Source: Hymenobacter psoromatis
Lineage (GTDB): Bacteria; Bacteroidota; Bacteroidia; Cytophagales; Hymenobacteraceae
Reading direction: 5' to 3'
Assembly (NCBI RefSeq): GCF_020012125.1
Contig: NZ_JAIFAG010000001.1
Span: 248,001 to 312,000, forward strand
Length of the DNA: 64,000 nucleotides
The notes under the pieces are model-generated. The model saw only the letters and a list, made by a program, of their open reading frames with translations. It had not been told where the DNA came from and did not search any database. Below are positions 1-8,533 of the stretch, piece by piece. The translations under genes were made by a program, and so were the position numbers. Numbering within the stretch: position 1 is the first letter of the stretch; every line of letters begins with the position of its first letter.

Positions 1-234
1 CGCGCGGAACGCGCGCTAGCGGCTGTCAACCTGGCAGCTAGCAACCATCGGGCTAATATACGGCCGGGGTAGGGGGTAGAAGACAAGGGCCGTGCCAGCC
101 CTCAGCGGCGGCCAATCCGGCGTATTGTTTGCGGGTTGGCAGGCGACTATTAACAAAAAGGATTTTTTGGAGAGAACTTGCGGTGTGATTTCCTTTAGTA
201 ATAAGTGTCCTATTCTATTCGCTTGCTTCAATTT

Positions 235-2319
235 ATGTTTCGTTCGTTATTAGCTGGCCTACTGGCTTTCGTGCTGGCCGTGAGCGGCCTGGCCGCGCGG
301 GCACAGCAGGCACCCCGCCCGGCTAAGGCACCGCCCCAGGCGGCTAGCCGCCCTACCCCCCCGCCTACGGCTCGCCCAGCTTACCAGCAGCGGGCCCTGC
401 GGGGGCGCATTGCGCGCCGCCTGCGCGTGCGGCCCGATGGCACGCCGGACTTTCCCAATGTGAATAAAGTTGCGTTTTTTGAGGATAAAAAAGCCCTCAA
501 AGCCATTCAGCGGGCTGAGCGCCACCACCACTACGCCGAGGCGCGCACCCTGCTGACGCAGTACGTGGGCCAGTTTGGCATCGAGAATTTTTACCGTAAT
601 ACCGAGCTGCTCTGGCACCTGGGCCAGCTCTTGCAGCGCGACAGTGCCAGCGCCCGGTCGCAGGAGCTGGCCAAGACTTATTTCCGGCTGGCCCTGAAGC
701 ACCACCGCACCGACGTGCGCCGCGTGCAGCTTTATTATGACTCCTTAGAAGAGAAAACGGCCGACCTCTACGTGCCCCTCAAGGTATATTACGAGGTGGT
801 GGAATACCGCAAGAGCCTCAACACCTTCCACCCGCCCAAAAACGTGTACACCAACATGGGCGACGCCATCAACTCCAAATTTCCGGACTACGGCCCGGCG
901 CTGGGGGCCGGCGACTCGCTGCTGCTCTTCAGCTCGAAGCGCCAAATGGGCAAGGGCGTGCGCGCCAAAGTAGACGAGAACCTGTATGTCTCGCACCGCG
1001 ACGGGCCCACGTACTGGTCTGATGCCCAGCCGCTACCTAAGCCCATCAACTCGCCCTACAACGAGGGCTCGGCCTGCTTTTCGCACGATGGGCGCACTAT
1101 TTTCTTCGCCCGATGCGAGTGCCCTACCTGCCACGGCAACTGCGACCTTTTCACCGCCACGCTCAGCGCGGATGGCCAGTGGAGCAATCCTCAAAGCCTC
1201 GGCCCGCTCGTGAACTCGCCCGCCTGGGACTCGCAGCCGACCCTCTCGCCTAAGGAGGATACGCTGTATTTCGCCTCCGACCGGCTGGGCGGCTTCGGCC
1301 TCAGCGACATTTATTACACCGTGAAGGCCAAGAATGGTCAGTGGGGTAAGGCCCTGAATCTGGGTCCCACCGTGAACACCCGCGAGAGCGAGGTAAGCCC
1401 GTTTTTTCACCCGCTCTACCAGGTGTTGTATTTCAGCTCGCGGGGGCAGCTGCTCAATTTCGGCGATTTCGACATCTACAAAACCTACCGGGTAGGCGGC
1501 CGCTGGCAGGAGCCGCGCAACATTGGGCCGCTCGTAAATGGCAAAGGGTCAGAATATTACTTTACTATCGATAGCCAGAGCAAAAACCTCTACTACGCCC
1601 GCTCTGAGGCCCAGGACATGGAAAACCTGGACCTCTACTCCTTCCCGCTGCCAATGGAGGCCCAGCCGCTGGCGACCACCCAGGTAGCCGGCACGCTCAC
1701 GGACTCGGTGAGCCGCCGCCCGCTGAAGGGCATCATCAGCATCATCGACCTGGATAATGGGATTGAGGTAGCCAGCAAGTACTTGCGGCCCGATGGCTCC
1801 TTCGATTTTGAGCTGATGGACGGTTCGCACTACGCCATGCTCATCCAGAGTCCCGATGCCTTCACGGTGGAGAAAAAGTTTGCCTTGCAGGGCGATACCG
1901 TGATGAGCCTGCTCACCAACAGCATCGATTACAAGCTGCCGCTTATTTTTAAAAACATTGAGTTTGAAGCCGGTAAGTCGGGGATTTTGCCCGGCATGCA
2001 TTCCACCCTGGACCGCATTACCGTGTTTCTGGCCGACCATCCCACGTTCCGGCTCAGCATCGCGGGCTACACCGATGGCCGCGGCGACCCCGACGTGAAC
2101 GAAAAGCTCTCGCAGGACCGCGCCGAGGAAATCCGCCGCTACATCGAGCGCAAGGGTAAAATCAACCCCGACCGCATCGAGAGCTTCGGCTACGGCTCCA
2201 GCAAGCCCCTCAAAGATGAGCTGACCGAGGCCGACGCCCGCATCAACCGCCGGGTGGAGTTTCGGTTGCTGAAGCCGGAAGGGGAGAAGGGCGCGGGCGG
2301 CGGGGGCGACTGGAAGTAA
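235..2319 (+). CDS. PorE-like TPR / beta-propeller / CRD / OmpA envelope protein
   Basis: 694 aa. A signal peptide (about residues 1-24, ending ARAQQ) supports the ATG at 235 over an in-frame GTG 30 bases upstream. Then come a proline-rich linker, a TPR-like helical stretch (about 80-180), PD40/WD40-like propeller blades (about 215-475), a carboxypeptidase-regulatory-like fold (about 483-560) and an OmpA peptidoglycan-binding domain (about 572-690, with GYTDGRGD and INRRVEFR). This is the domain order of PorE, a peptidoglycan-associated part of the type IX secretion system, but here there is no lipobox Cys. A cysteine cluster (C281, C294, C296, C299, C303) lies in one blade. Role in T9SS or gliding is inference; other OmpA-propeller paralogs are possible. 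Confidence 0.85.
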   Translation: MFRSLLAGLLAFVLAVSGLAARAQQAPRPAKAPPQAASRPTPPPTARPAYQQRALRGRIARRLRVRPDGTPDFPNVNKVAFFEDKKALKAIQRAERHHHYAEARTLLTQYVGQFGIENFYRNTELLWHLGQLLQRDSASARSQELAKTYFRLALKHHRTDVRRVQLYYDSLEEKTADLYVPLKVYYEVVEYRKSLNTFHPPKNVYTNMGDAINSKFPDYGPALGAGDSLLLFSSKRQMGKGVRAKVDENLYVSHRDGPTYWSDAQPLPKPINSPYNEGSACFSHDGRTIFFARCECPTCHGNCDLFTATLSADGQWSNPQSLGPLVNSPAWDSQPTLSPKEDTLYFASDRLGGFGLSDIYYTVKAKNGQWGKALNLGPTVNTRESEVSPFFHPLYQVLYFSSRGQLLNFGDFDIYKTYRVGGRWQEPRNIGPLVNGKGSEYYFTIDSQSKNLYYARSEAQDMENLDLYSFPLPMEAQPLATTQVAGTLTDSVSRRPLKGIISIIDLDNGIEVASKYLRPDGSFDFELMDGSHYAMLIQSPDAFTVEKKFALQGDTVMSLLTNSIDYKLPLIFKNIEFEAGKSGILPGMHSTLDRITVFLADHPTFRLSIAGYTDGRGDPDVNEKLSQDRAEEIRRYIERKGKINPDRIESFGYGSSKPLKDELTEADARINRRVEFRLLKPEGEKGAGGGGDWK

Positions 2320-2336
2320 GTTGCCAATAAAGGGAA

Positions 2337-3308
2337 CTACTCCGGCCAGTCCCGCGCCAAGTCCTGCTCCCTCATGCACTTGAAATGCCCCTGCGGGCAC
2401 TGCGCGAAGCCAATCTTGGAGCATGGCCGGCAGGGTAGGCCCGGCACTTCCAGCACCTCAAATGGCGTGCGGTAGGGGTACATGCCGAACTGCGGCACCG
2501 TGTTGCCCCACACGCTGAAAACCTGTTGCTTAAACGCCGCCGCGATGTGCATCAGCCCCGTGTCGTGGCTCACCACAAACTGCGCCTGCCGCAGCAGCGA
2601 CGCCGATTGATGCAGCGAAAATCGCCCGCAGCCGTTGTAAATGGGTGAAGGGGCGATTGCCAGCTCGATGGCATGGCCGATTGGCTCGTCTTCGGAACCA
2701 CCGAGCAGCACTACCGGGCGTGGGGCCAGGTGGCGCACCAGCTCGATGAGCTTATCGGGGGGTAGGCGCTTGGTGGCGTGCTGCGCGCCGATGGCCACCG
2801 CCACGTAGTGCCCCGGCCGGAAACCGGGGGGTAGGGCCGCCGCCACGTCCACTTCCTGCGCAGGCGGAATGAAGTAATCGAGCCCCGCGCCATCGTCGTG
2901 GATGCCCAGCGGGGCGGCGGCGGCCCGGTAGCGGTCCACGAGGTGGAGGGGGGGTAGGCGGTCGATTTTAAAGCGCACCAGCAGGTATTTCTGCCAGTTG
3001 AGCTTGTCGAAGGCTCGGCCGGGCACGCCGGGCAGCTGCCAGCGGATGAGCCGGGTGCGCAGGTTATGATGCAAATCCACGATAAAATCGAACCGCTCGG
3101 CGCGCAGCTCGCGCACCAGCTCGCCCAGGCTGCCGCTGAGCAGGTGCAGCTTGTCCACGTAGGGGCTGGCCTCAAAGAGCTTGGCAAAAGCGGGCTTGGT
3201 GGCGAAGTGTACTTGCGCCCCCGGCAATTGAGTTTTGAGCTGCCGCACCACTGGCGTCGTCAGCACGATGTCGCCGATGGAGGAGAAGCGGAGAACGAGG
3301 ATTTTCAT
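2337..3308 (-). CDS. Glycosyltransferase family 9 (heptosyltransferase-like)
   Basis: 323 aa. The ADP-heptose:LPS heptosyltransferase fold is recognised from the N-terminal MKILVLRFSSIGDIVLTTP and the C-terminal-half donor-site motif SHDTGLMHIAAAF. The start is set at the ATG at 3308; upstream in-frame codons lack family similarity. It probably adds a sugar to lipid A-linked core on the cytoplasmic face of the inner membrane. It converges on the PorE-like gene with only 17 bases between stops. A Cys-rich C-terminus (LPCRPCSKIGFAQCPQGHFKC) is seen. A palindrome (3318-3362) separates it from the polX-like gene upstream on the same strand. The acceptor cannot be told. Confidence 0.85.
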   Translation of the reverse strand: MKILVLRFSSIGDIVLTTPVVRQLKTQLPGAQVHFATKPAFAKLFEASPYVDKLHLLSGSLGELVRELRAERFDFIVDLHHNLRTRLIRWQLPGVPGRAFDKLNWQKYLLVRFKIDRLPPLHLVDRYRAAAAPLGIHDDGAGLDYFIPPAQEVDVAAALPPGFRPGHYVAVAIGAQHATKRLPPDKLIELVRHLAPRPVVLLGGSEDEPIGHAIELAIAPSPIYNGCGRFSLHQSASLLRQAQFVVSHDTGLMHIAAAFKQQVFSVWGNTVPQFGMYPYRTPFEVLEVPGLPCRPCSKIGFAQCPQGHFKCMREQDLARDWPE

Positions 3309-3317
3309 GGGAATGGC

Positions 3318-3362
3318 TAACAGCACGTCATGCAGACCGAAGGGAAGCATGACGTGCTGTTA
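3318..3362. repeat. Dispersed palindrome, family C copy 1
   Basis: Perfect 16-base arms (3318-3333 and 3347-3362) around a 13-base loop; core CACGTCATGC. The right arm contains the stop codon of the PolX/PHP gene. A second copy with a nearly identical loop in inverted orientation is at 59318-59362. Confidence 0.85.
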
Positions 3363-5081
3363 CCTTCTAAACTTTGCTTTCCGCGCCTCAAAGTACGCCG
3401 CCGCCTCGTCCACCGACTTCGTATTAAACGTCATCTCCTTAGTTAACATACCCTTGCGACCGGCCAGCACGCCGTAGCGCATATCGGCGTAGCCGGCGGT
3501 GTGGTGGGCATCGGGGTTAACGCTGAGCTGCACGCCCTGGCTGAGCGCGTAGCGCACCCAGCGCCAGTCAAGGTCGAGCCGCCAAGGGTTAGCGTTGATT
3601 TCGATGATAACCTGGTGCTCGGCGCAGGCATCAATAACGGCCTTAAAATCAATGGGGTAGCCGGCGCGGCGCAGCAGTAGCCGGCCGGTGGGGTGGCCCA
3701 GCATGGTGCAGTGCGGGTTGGCAATGGCGGCCAGCAGGCGCTCGGTGGCGCGTTGCTCGTCCATCTTCAAATTAGAGTGGATGCTTGCCACAATGAAGTC
3801 GAAGGTGTCGCGCAGCTCCGCGTCGTAGTCCAGGCTGCCATCACCTAAAATATCGGCCTCAATGCCCTTGAAAATGCGAAATGGGGCTAGCTCGGCGTTC
3901 AGCTCGTCAATCTCGCGCTGCTGCTGGCGCACGCGCTCGGGGCTGAGGCCCTGAGCGTAGTGCGCCGCCTGCGAGTGGTCGCAGATGCCGAGGTACTCGT
4001 AGCCCGCATCGCGCAAAAAAGTAGCCATTTGGCGCAGCGAGTGGTTGCCATCGGAGTAGGTGCTGTGGTTGTGCAGCGAGCCGCGCAGGTCGCTGTCTTC
4101 CAGCAGGCGCGGAATTTTGTGCGCGGCGGCCAGCTCAATTTCGCCCAGGCCCTCGCGCAGCTCGGGCACTACGTATTGCAGGCCGGCTTTTTCATAGATG
4201 GCTTCCTCGCTGCTGAATACCTCGCGCTTGGCCCACTGGCGCAGGGTAGCGGGCTGGCCGGGGCCCGCGCCGGGCAGCGGCGCGCTCAGGTGCGCCTCGT
4301 TGCCGGTCGCCCCAAAAAGCTGGTTCACAAAATCGGCTTCAGCTACCACGCGCACCGCCACGCCTACCCCCGAGTCGGCGGCCGTGCCGCGCCAGGCCCA
4401 GGGGCCCGAGCGCCGGGCATCGGTGCGCAGGCCGGGTGCGGCATCGAGCAGCGCGTGGATGGGCGCGGGGTCAGCGGCGGCGGCCAGGATTTCGACCGTT
4501 TCCACGATTTCGAGGGCGCGGCGCACCTCGCCGGCGGCAGCCACTGCGCCTACCCCCGGCACCTGGCGCAGGCGCGCGGCCAAGTCATTCGCCAGTTGTT
4601 CGGCCTGCGAAAACAGCAGCTTGCCCGCGCTCTGGTCAGTGAAGGCCAGCGCGGCCAGGATGCTTTCCTGAGTTTTGGCCCCGAAGCCCTTGAGTTTGGC
4701 CACGGTGCCGGCTTCGGCGGCCTCGCGCAGCTGGTCGGGCCCCTCGATGCCCGCATCGCGCCACAGGGCGCGCACTTTCTTTGGGCCGATACCCTTGATA
4801 TTCAGCAGCTCAACCACGCCGGGGGGGGTAGTGTCAATCAAGCGCTGAAGCTCCTCAAACGTACCGGTATCGAGCAGCTCGGCCACCTTAGCGGCCTGGG
4901 TTTTGCTCAGGCCGGTGCGGTCGGGCAGGCCAGGGCGCTCCACCTCGGCCACCGGAAACTCCAACTGCTCCAGGGCCGTAGCGGTACCCTCGTAAGCCCT
5001 TATCTTGAAGGCGTTTTCGTCGTGCAACTCCAGCAGCTGAGCCGTGAGCCGGAAGGCTTTAATAAGGGCGCGGTTGTCCAT
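3360..5081 (-). CDS. PolX-family DNA polymerase/PHP protein, polymerase site degenerate
   Basis: 573 aa, the usual length of bacterial PolX (about 570). Order: N-terminal 8-kDa-like region, helix-hairpin-helix motifs (NIKGIGPKKV near 94-103), polymerase X palm (about 155-315) and C-terminal PHP phosphoesterase. The PHP metal ligands look intact: HNHSTYSDG (337-345), CDHS (367-370), E408, IHSN (434-437), GHPTGR (462-467) and NPDAHH (522-527). In the palm, the family motif GSxRRxxExxxDxD reads GEVRRALEIVETVE, so the DxD pair is T195/E197, and the third aspartate is A242. Start is the ATG at 5081. I predict loss of nucleotidyl transfer with a retained 3'-5' exonuclease or phosphatase; this follows from motif alignment by eye. 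Confidence 0.9.
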   Translation of the reverse strand: MDNRALIKAFRLTAQLLELHDENAFKIRAYEGTATALEQLEFPVAEVERPGLPDRTGLSKTQAAKVAELLDTGTFEELQRLIDTTPPGVVELLNIKGIGPKKVRALWRDAGIEGPDQLREAAEAGTVAKLKGFGAKTQESILAALAFTDQSAGKLLFSQAEQLANDLAARLRQVPGVGAVAAAGEVRRALEIVETVEILAAAADPAPIHALLDAAPGLRTDARRSGPWAWRGTAADSGVGVAVRVVAEADFVNQLFGATGNEAHLSAPLPGAGPGQPATLRQWAKREVFSSEEAIYEKAGLQYVVPELREGLGEIELAAAHKIPRLLEDSDLRGSLHNHSTYSDGNHSLRQMATFLRDAGYEYLGICDHSQAAHYAQGLSPERVRQQQREIDELNAELAPFRIFKGIEADILGDGSLDYDAELRDTFDFIVASIHSNLKMDEQRATERLLAAIANPHCTMLGHPTGRLLLRRAGYPIDFKAVIDACAEHQVIIEINANPWRLDLDWRWVRYALSQGVQLSVNPDAHHTAGYADMRYGVLAGRKGMLTKEMTFNTKSVDEAAAYFEARKAKFRR

Positions 5082-5212
5082 TTCGTTGTTTTGGATTCCT
5101 GATTCTGAATAGCTATATACCTGCACCGGTTAACTTCTAAGCCAGAAGCCAGGAATTTAAGAAGAGTCCAAAAGTAGGCGTGGGGTAGGCATTCTACGTA
5201 GTATTGTCTGCT

Positions 5213-5635
5213 ATGTCCTTTGCTGCTTCAAAGCTGCTACGTGGGCTGCCAGTGAGCTGGCTGCTACTCGTTGCCTGCCACTCCGCCGCCGACCGCCATT
5301 CTGCCGAGCTGCCCACGGGCGAGCTGGCCGCCTTGCAAGGTACCTGGCTGCTGGTGCCCGAAGCCAGCCGCGCCGACACACTCGCGTACCGCCGCAATAC
5401 CTACCGCTTTCGGTACCGGCCGGGCGGGCGGCCGGGCTTCTGGCTAGGGCCGGCGGGCCGCTTCATTCGCTACGACGTAGCCTCCGGCGGTGGTCTGCTG
5501 GCCCAAGAAGGCAACTGGAGTGAAACTAGCTCCGGCCGACTGCGTATCCAGCTCCCGGAAGCTCCACCCAATTATGAATTGGCGGTACTGGCTTACCAAA
5601 AAGGCGTACTTAAGCTGCGTCGCTACCCTCTGTAA
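5213..5635 (+). CDS. Small putative lipoprotein
   Basis: 140 aa. The N-terminus has a hydrophobic stretch ending in the lipobox-like LLVAC, so it is probably lipidated. The rest (about 25-140) looks like a small beta-rich lipocalin-type domain of the kind starting LQGTWLLVPEA, with an aromatic/basic C-terminus. ATG at 5213 is preferred over the TTG 9 bases upstream. It is divergent from the polX-like gene. No specific function recognised. Confidence 0.65.
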   Translation: MSFAASKLLRGLPVSWLLLVACHSAADRHSAELPTGELAALQGTWLLVPEASRADTLAYRRNTYRFRYRPGGRPGFWLGPAGRFIRYDVASGGGLLAQEGNWSETSSGRLRIQLPEAPPNYELAVLAYQKGVLKLRRYPL

Positions 5636-6117
5636 CTCCCATCCAGGCAGGCTAAACCCTATTTTGTGTACCTCTTTGGGGGTGCTATGTGGAAGAATGT
5701 GTAGCTATCCCATAAAATGGACAAACTGCGTGCATAGTATGTAATAAGCTGGTAATTAACGATTTAATAATGTAATAAATTTAAAAAACTGTTTTTTACC
5801 CTCCTGCCCTTAAAAATTACCTGTTCTCGCTAAGGAAAGAGGCTTTCTGGGCTTCGGGAGTCATGGCCAAGACCTATGCAGGGACTTATAAGCATTGCAA
5901 AGTGCCAATGTGGTCACTTTATTTTTTATAATTATTCTAAGCATTTTACCATTGAAAAGGCAGTTGTCTTATGATATTTCAACTAAATCTTCTTTAAGCA
6001 CATCTTTTCGAAGTCCATTTACATATAAGCGGCGTATTTTAGTGGAGCTTTTGAAAACTCCCACCCTTCAAAAGAACTCCGCTCTCCTCTTCGAAAACAG
6101 ACTAATCAACTATTGAC
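5636..6117. other. AT-rich leader of the polysaccharide locus, no gene seen
   Basis: A 482-base gap that is much more AT-rich than its surroundings. A 73-codon open frame at 5895-6116 has atypical base use and no recognisable motif, so I do not call it a gene. The region probably carries the promoter and a long 5' leader for the sugar transferase at 6118. I found no riboswitch I can name. Confidence 0.5.
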
Positions 6118-7524
6118 ATGGTACTTTACAAACAACGCATTTACCTTAATCAGTTTATTCTGCTGATTTTGGATGTGCTAGTTATCCTCGGGTCCTTTCG
6201 GCTGGTTTGCTACTACCAGCGTGGCGACTGGCAATTTGGGGAAAATTACTCGCTGTTCTTTGCCATTTTCGCCCTGCTGTGGTGGATTTTGGCTGGGCAG
6301 TTTGCGGCTCCGGTTGCGCCCAACCCGAGCGAGCGCCTAACCACTTACTGGGAGAAATCCTGGGCGCTGGTGCGGACGCTTATTCTGCACATGATAGTGC
6401 TGACGGCGGGCGTGGTGCTGCTGCAAGTGCACCTGATGCCGTTGCGCTACCTGGGCGTACTTTATGGCCTGGCGGGAGTGGGCATGATGGGTGGACGGCT
6501 GGTGCTGGCCTTCTTGCGCCGTACTTATCGCTACCGGTGGGGCCGCACCCAAAACCGGTTTGTAATGGTAGGGGCAAGCCGTAGCGGTATCGACCTTTAT
6601 CGCTTCCTGACCGTGCACGACCCGGCCGCGAACCACTTCTTAGGGTTCTTCACCGACGAGCCGGCCCCCGCTGAGGTTAGCCACTTAGTGCTAGGCCGCC
6701 TGAGTGACCTGCCGGCCTTCTGCGAGCACGAGCAAGTGGATGAAATGTACTTCGCCCTGCCTCTAGACCATACTGATAGCGTGGAAGAACTGTCAAGCTT
6801 CGCCGATGATAATTTCATCAGCTTCCGCATCGTGCCGGATTTTGAGGGTACGCTGCGCAAGAACGTGACCGTGCAGTACCACGACTACGGCCCCATCCTG
6901 ACGGTGCGCCGCCATCCCTTGGGCTCGCGCGCCAACCAGCTCTCGAAGCGGGCATTTGACCTGGCCTTTTCAGGCTTGGTTATCGGCGGGATTTTCCCGA
7001 TACTACTTCCTATTCTGGCCCTGCTCATTAAGCTCGACTCACCGGGGCCGGTGTTTTTTAAGCAAATGCGGCCGGGCAAGCGCAACAAGCTGTTTCCGTG
7101 CTATAAGCTGCGTACTATGCGCACCGACCTGAGCGGCACTGAGCTGCAAGCCACGAAGGGTGATGCCCGCGTAACGCGTGTTGGCCGGTTTCTGCGGGCT
7201 TCAAGCCTCGATGAGCTGCCGCAGTTTTTCAACGTGTGGCTGGGCCACATGTCGGTAGTTGGCCCCCGGCCCAATATGCAGTCGCAGCTCGAAGAGTATT
7301 CCAAGTATATCCATACGTATGCTCACCGTCATACCGTGACGCCCGGCATTACGGGCTACGCGCAGGTGAATGGCTACCGGGGTGAAACCCGTGCTCTGGG
7401 TGCAATGGAAAAGCGCGTGGAATATGACCTAAAGTATGTGGAAAACTGGTCGCTGCTACTAGATTTGCAAATCATCCTGAAGACGGTGAAAAACATGATT
7501 TCTGGCGAGAAAAACGCCTATTAA
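6118..7524 (+). CDS. Undecaprenyl-phosphate sugar phosphotransferase (initiating exopolysaccharide transferase)
   Basis: 468 aa, typical of the WcaJ/PssY class. Four to five N-terminal membrane segments (about 10-135) are followed by a Rossmann-like CoA-binding-type domain (about 140-250) and a C-terminal bacterial sugar transferase domain (about 275-468). Its hallmarks are KRAFDLAFSG, DSPGPVFFKQ, KLRTMR, SLDELPQFFNV and SVVGPRP. It moves a hexose-1-phosphate from a nucleotide sugar onto undecaprenyl phosphate, starting the repeat unit. It is the first gene of the locus and is followed by a WecG-type transferase on the same strand. The sugar cannot be told from sequence. Confidence 0.93.
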   Translation: MVLYKQRIYLNQFILLILDVLVILGSFRLVCYYQRGDWQFGENYSLFFAIFALLWWILAGQFAAPVAPNPSERLTTYWEKSWALVRTLILHMIVLTAGVVLLQVHLMPLRYLGVLYGLAGVGMMGGRLVLAFLRRTYRYRWGRTQNRFVMVGASRSGIDLYRFLTVHDPAANHFLGFFTDEPAPAEVSHLVLGRLSDLPAFCEHEQVDEMYFALPLDHTDSVEELSSFADDNFISFRIVPDFEGTLRKNVTVQYHDYGPILTVRRHPLGSRANQLSKRAFDLAFSGLVIGGIFPILLPILALLIKLDSPGPVFFKQMRPGKRNKLFPCYKLRTMRTDLSGTELQATKGDARVTRVGRFLRASSLDELPQFFNVWLGHMSVVGPRPNMQSQLEEYSKYIHTYAHRHTVTPGITGYAQVNGYRGETRALGAMEKRVEYDLKYVENWSLLLDLQIILKTVKNMISGEKNAY

Positions 7525-7542
7525 TTGATTGCTGGCTAAAAG

Positions 7543-7592
7543 CGCGTTGCCGGGGTTGCTTTGCTAAGTAAGCGAGCAGCTTCGGCAACGCG
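7543..7592. repeat. Inverted repeat between the two + strand EPS genes
   Basis: Arms CGCGTTGCCG (7543-7552) and CGGCAACGCG (7583-7592) with a 30-base loop. There is no following U-tract, so it may be an attenuator or RNA-stabilising hairpin between the sugar transferase and the WecG-type gene. Confidence 0.5.
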
Positions 7593-7625
7593 TCCTAGTT
7601 AGTGGTTAGTAAGCTACCTTATCCT

Positions 7626-8378
7626 ATGTTGTCGAAGCAGCTAGTGCTTGATTCGCCCATTGCCACGGGCCCGTTCCCGGAATTTGTCGAAACTATTCTG
7701 AAGCTGGGCGCGGCCCGTACGTCGGCCTACGTGTGCTGCGCTAACGTGCACATGCTCGTAGAGGCGCACCGCGATACGGAGTTTCAGCAGGTATTGGAAA
7801 AGGCTGACCTCGTGACGCCTGATGGCGGCCCCGTAGCCAGCATCGCGGGCTGGCGCGGCGGCCACCCTCAGGAGCGGGTAGCGGGCATGGACCTGCTACC
7901 CGCCCTGCTAACTGAGGCCGCGCGACGCGGGCAGTCGGTATATTTCTACGGCACCACCGATGAGGTACTGCAAGCCATCGTGGCGCGGGCGGCTCAGGAG
8001 TTGCCGGCGCTGCGCATTGTGGGCACCTGCGCCCCCCCGTTCCGCCCTCTTACCCCTGCCGAGGAAGCCGCCCACACAGCGGCCATCAACGCTGCTGACC
8101 CCGACCTGCTGTTCGTGGCGCTGGGCTGCCCGCGCCAGGAGAAGTGGATGGCGGCCCACCAAGGCCAGGTAAAAGCTTGTATGCTGGGTGTGGGGCAGGC
8201 ATTTCTGGTCTACGCGGGCCTGGAGCAGCGCCTGCCAGTGTGGGCGCGCCGCATGTGGCTGGAATGGGCCTATCGCCTCTGGCTGGAGCCCCGCCGCCTG
8301 TGGCGGCGCTACCTGCTCACCAATTCCCGCTTCCTCTACCTCATGGCCCGCCAGATACTGGCCAGAGCCTGGAAATAG
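7626..8378 (+). CDS. WecG/TagA/CpsF-family glycosyltransferase
   Basis: 250 aa. Family motifs are visible: CCANVHMLVEA, TPDGGPVASIAGW, ERVAGMDLLPALL, YFYGTTDEVL, FVALGCPRQEKWM and LPVWARRMWLEWAYRLWLEP. This GT26 family adds N-acetylmannosamine(uronic acid) or a similar sugar to an undecaprenyl-PP-linked sugar as the second step. The ATG at 7626 is chosen; an in-frame GTG lies 24 bases upstream. It directly follows the initiating transferase, which fits that order of reactions. Confidence 0.9.
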   Translation: MLSKQLVLDSPIATGPFPEFVETILKLGAARTSAYVCCANVHMLVEAHRDTEFQQVLEKADLVTPDGGPVASIAGWRGGHPQERVAGMDLLPALLTEAARRGQSVYFYGTTDEVLQAIVARAAQELPALRIVGTCAPPFRPLTPAEEAAHTAAINAADPDLLFVALGCPRQEKWMAAHQGQVKACMLGVGQAFLVYAGLEQRLPVWARRMWLEWAYRLWLEPRRLWRRYLLTNSRFLYLMARQILARAWK

Positions 8379-8454
8379 CCAATAGGCCCTGATAGAGCGT
8401 TTATTTTGTGTGGGCTTTAGAGTAGCCTCCTTGGTGAATTACTTATTTCAGGAG

Positions 8455-8533
8455 CTAGGCTATCAGCCAAAAGAAGGGGGGTAGGGAAGTCCGCTTAGAC
8501 CTCCCTACCCCCCTTTCTTTGCTGATAGCCTAG
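8455..8533. terminator. Bidirectional palindrome between convergent genes
   Basis: Outer arms CTAGGCTATCAGC (8455-8467) and GCTGATAGCCTAG (8521-8533) are perfect, and the inside pairs further through the AAAGAAGGGGGGTAGGGA-type stretch and its complement. The right arm contains the stop codon of the T9SS cargo gene. It sits where the + and - strand halves of the polysaccharide locus converge, as expected for a two-way terminator. Confidence 0.7.

Noticed and set aside
3960..5102. 380-codon open frame on + opposite the PolX/PHP gene
   Set aside because: Low-complexity, no domain, and it mirrors a well-supported gene on the other strand; an effect of high GC.
5895..6116. 73-codon frame in the AT-rich leader before the sugar transferase
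   Set aside because: Atypical composition, no motif, abuts the next ATG; more likely untranslated leader.
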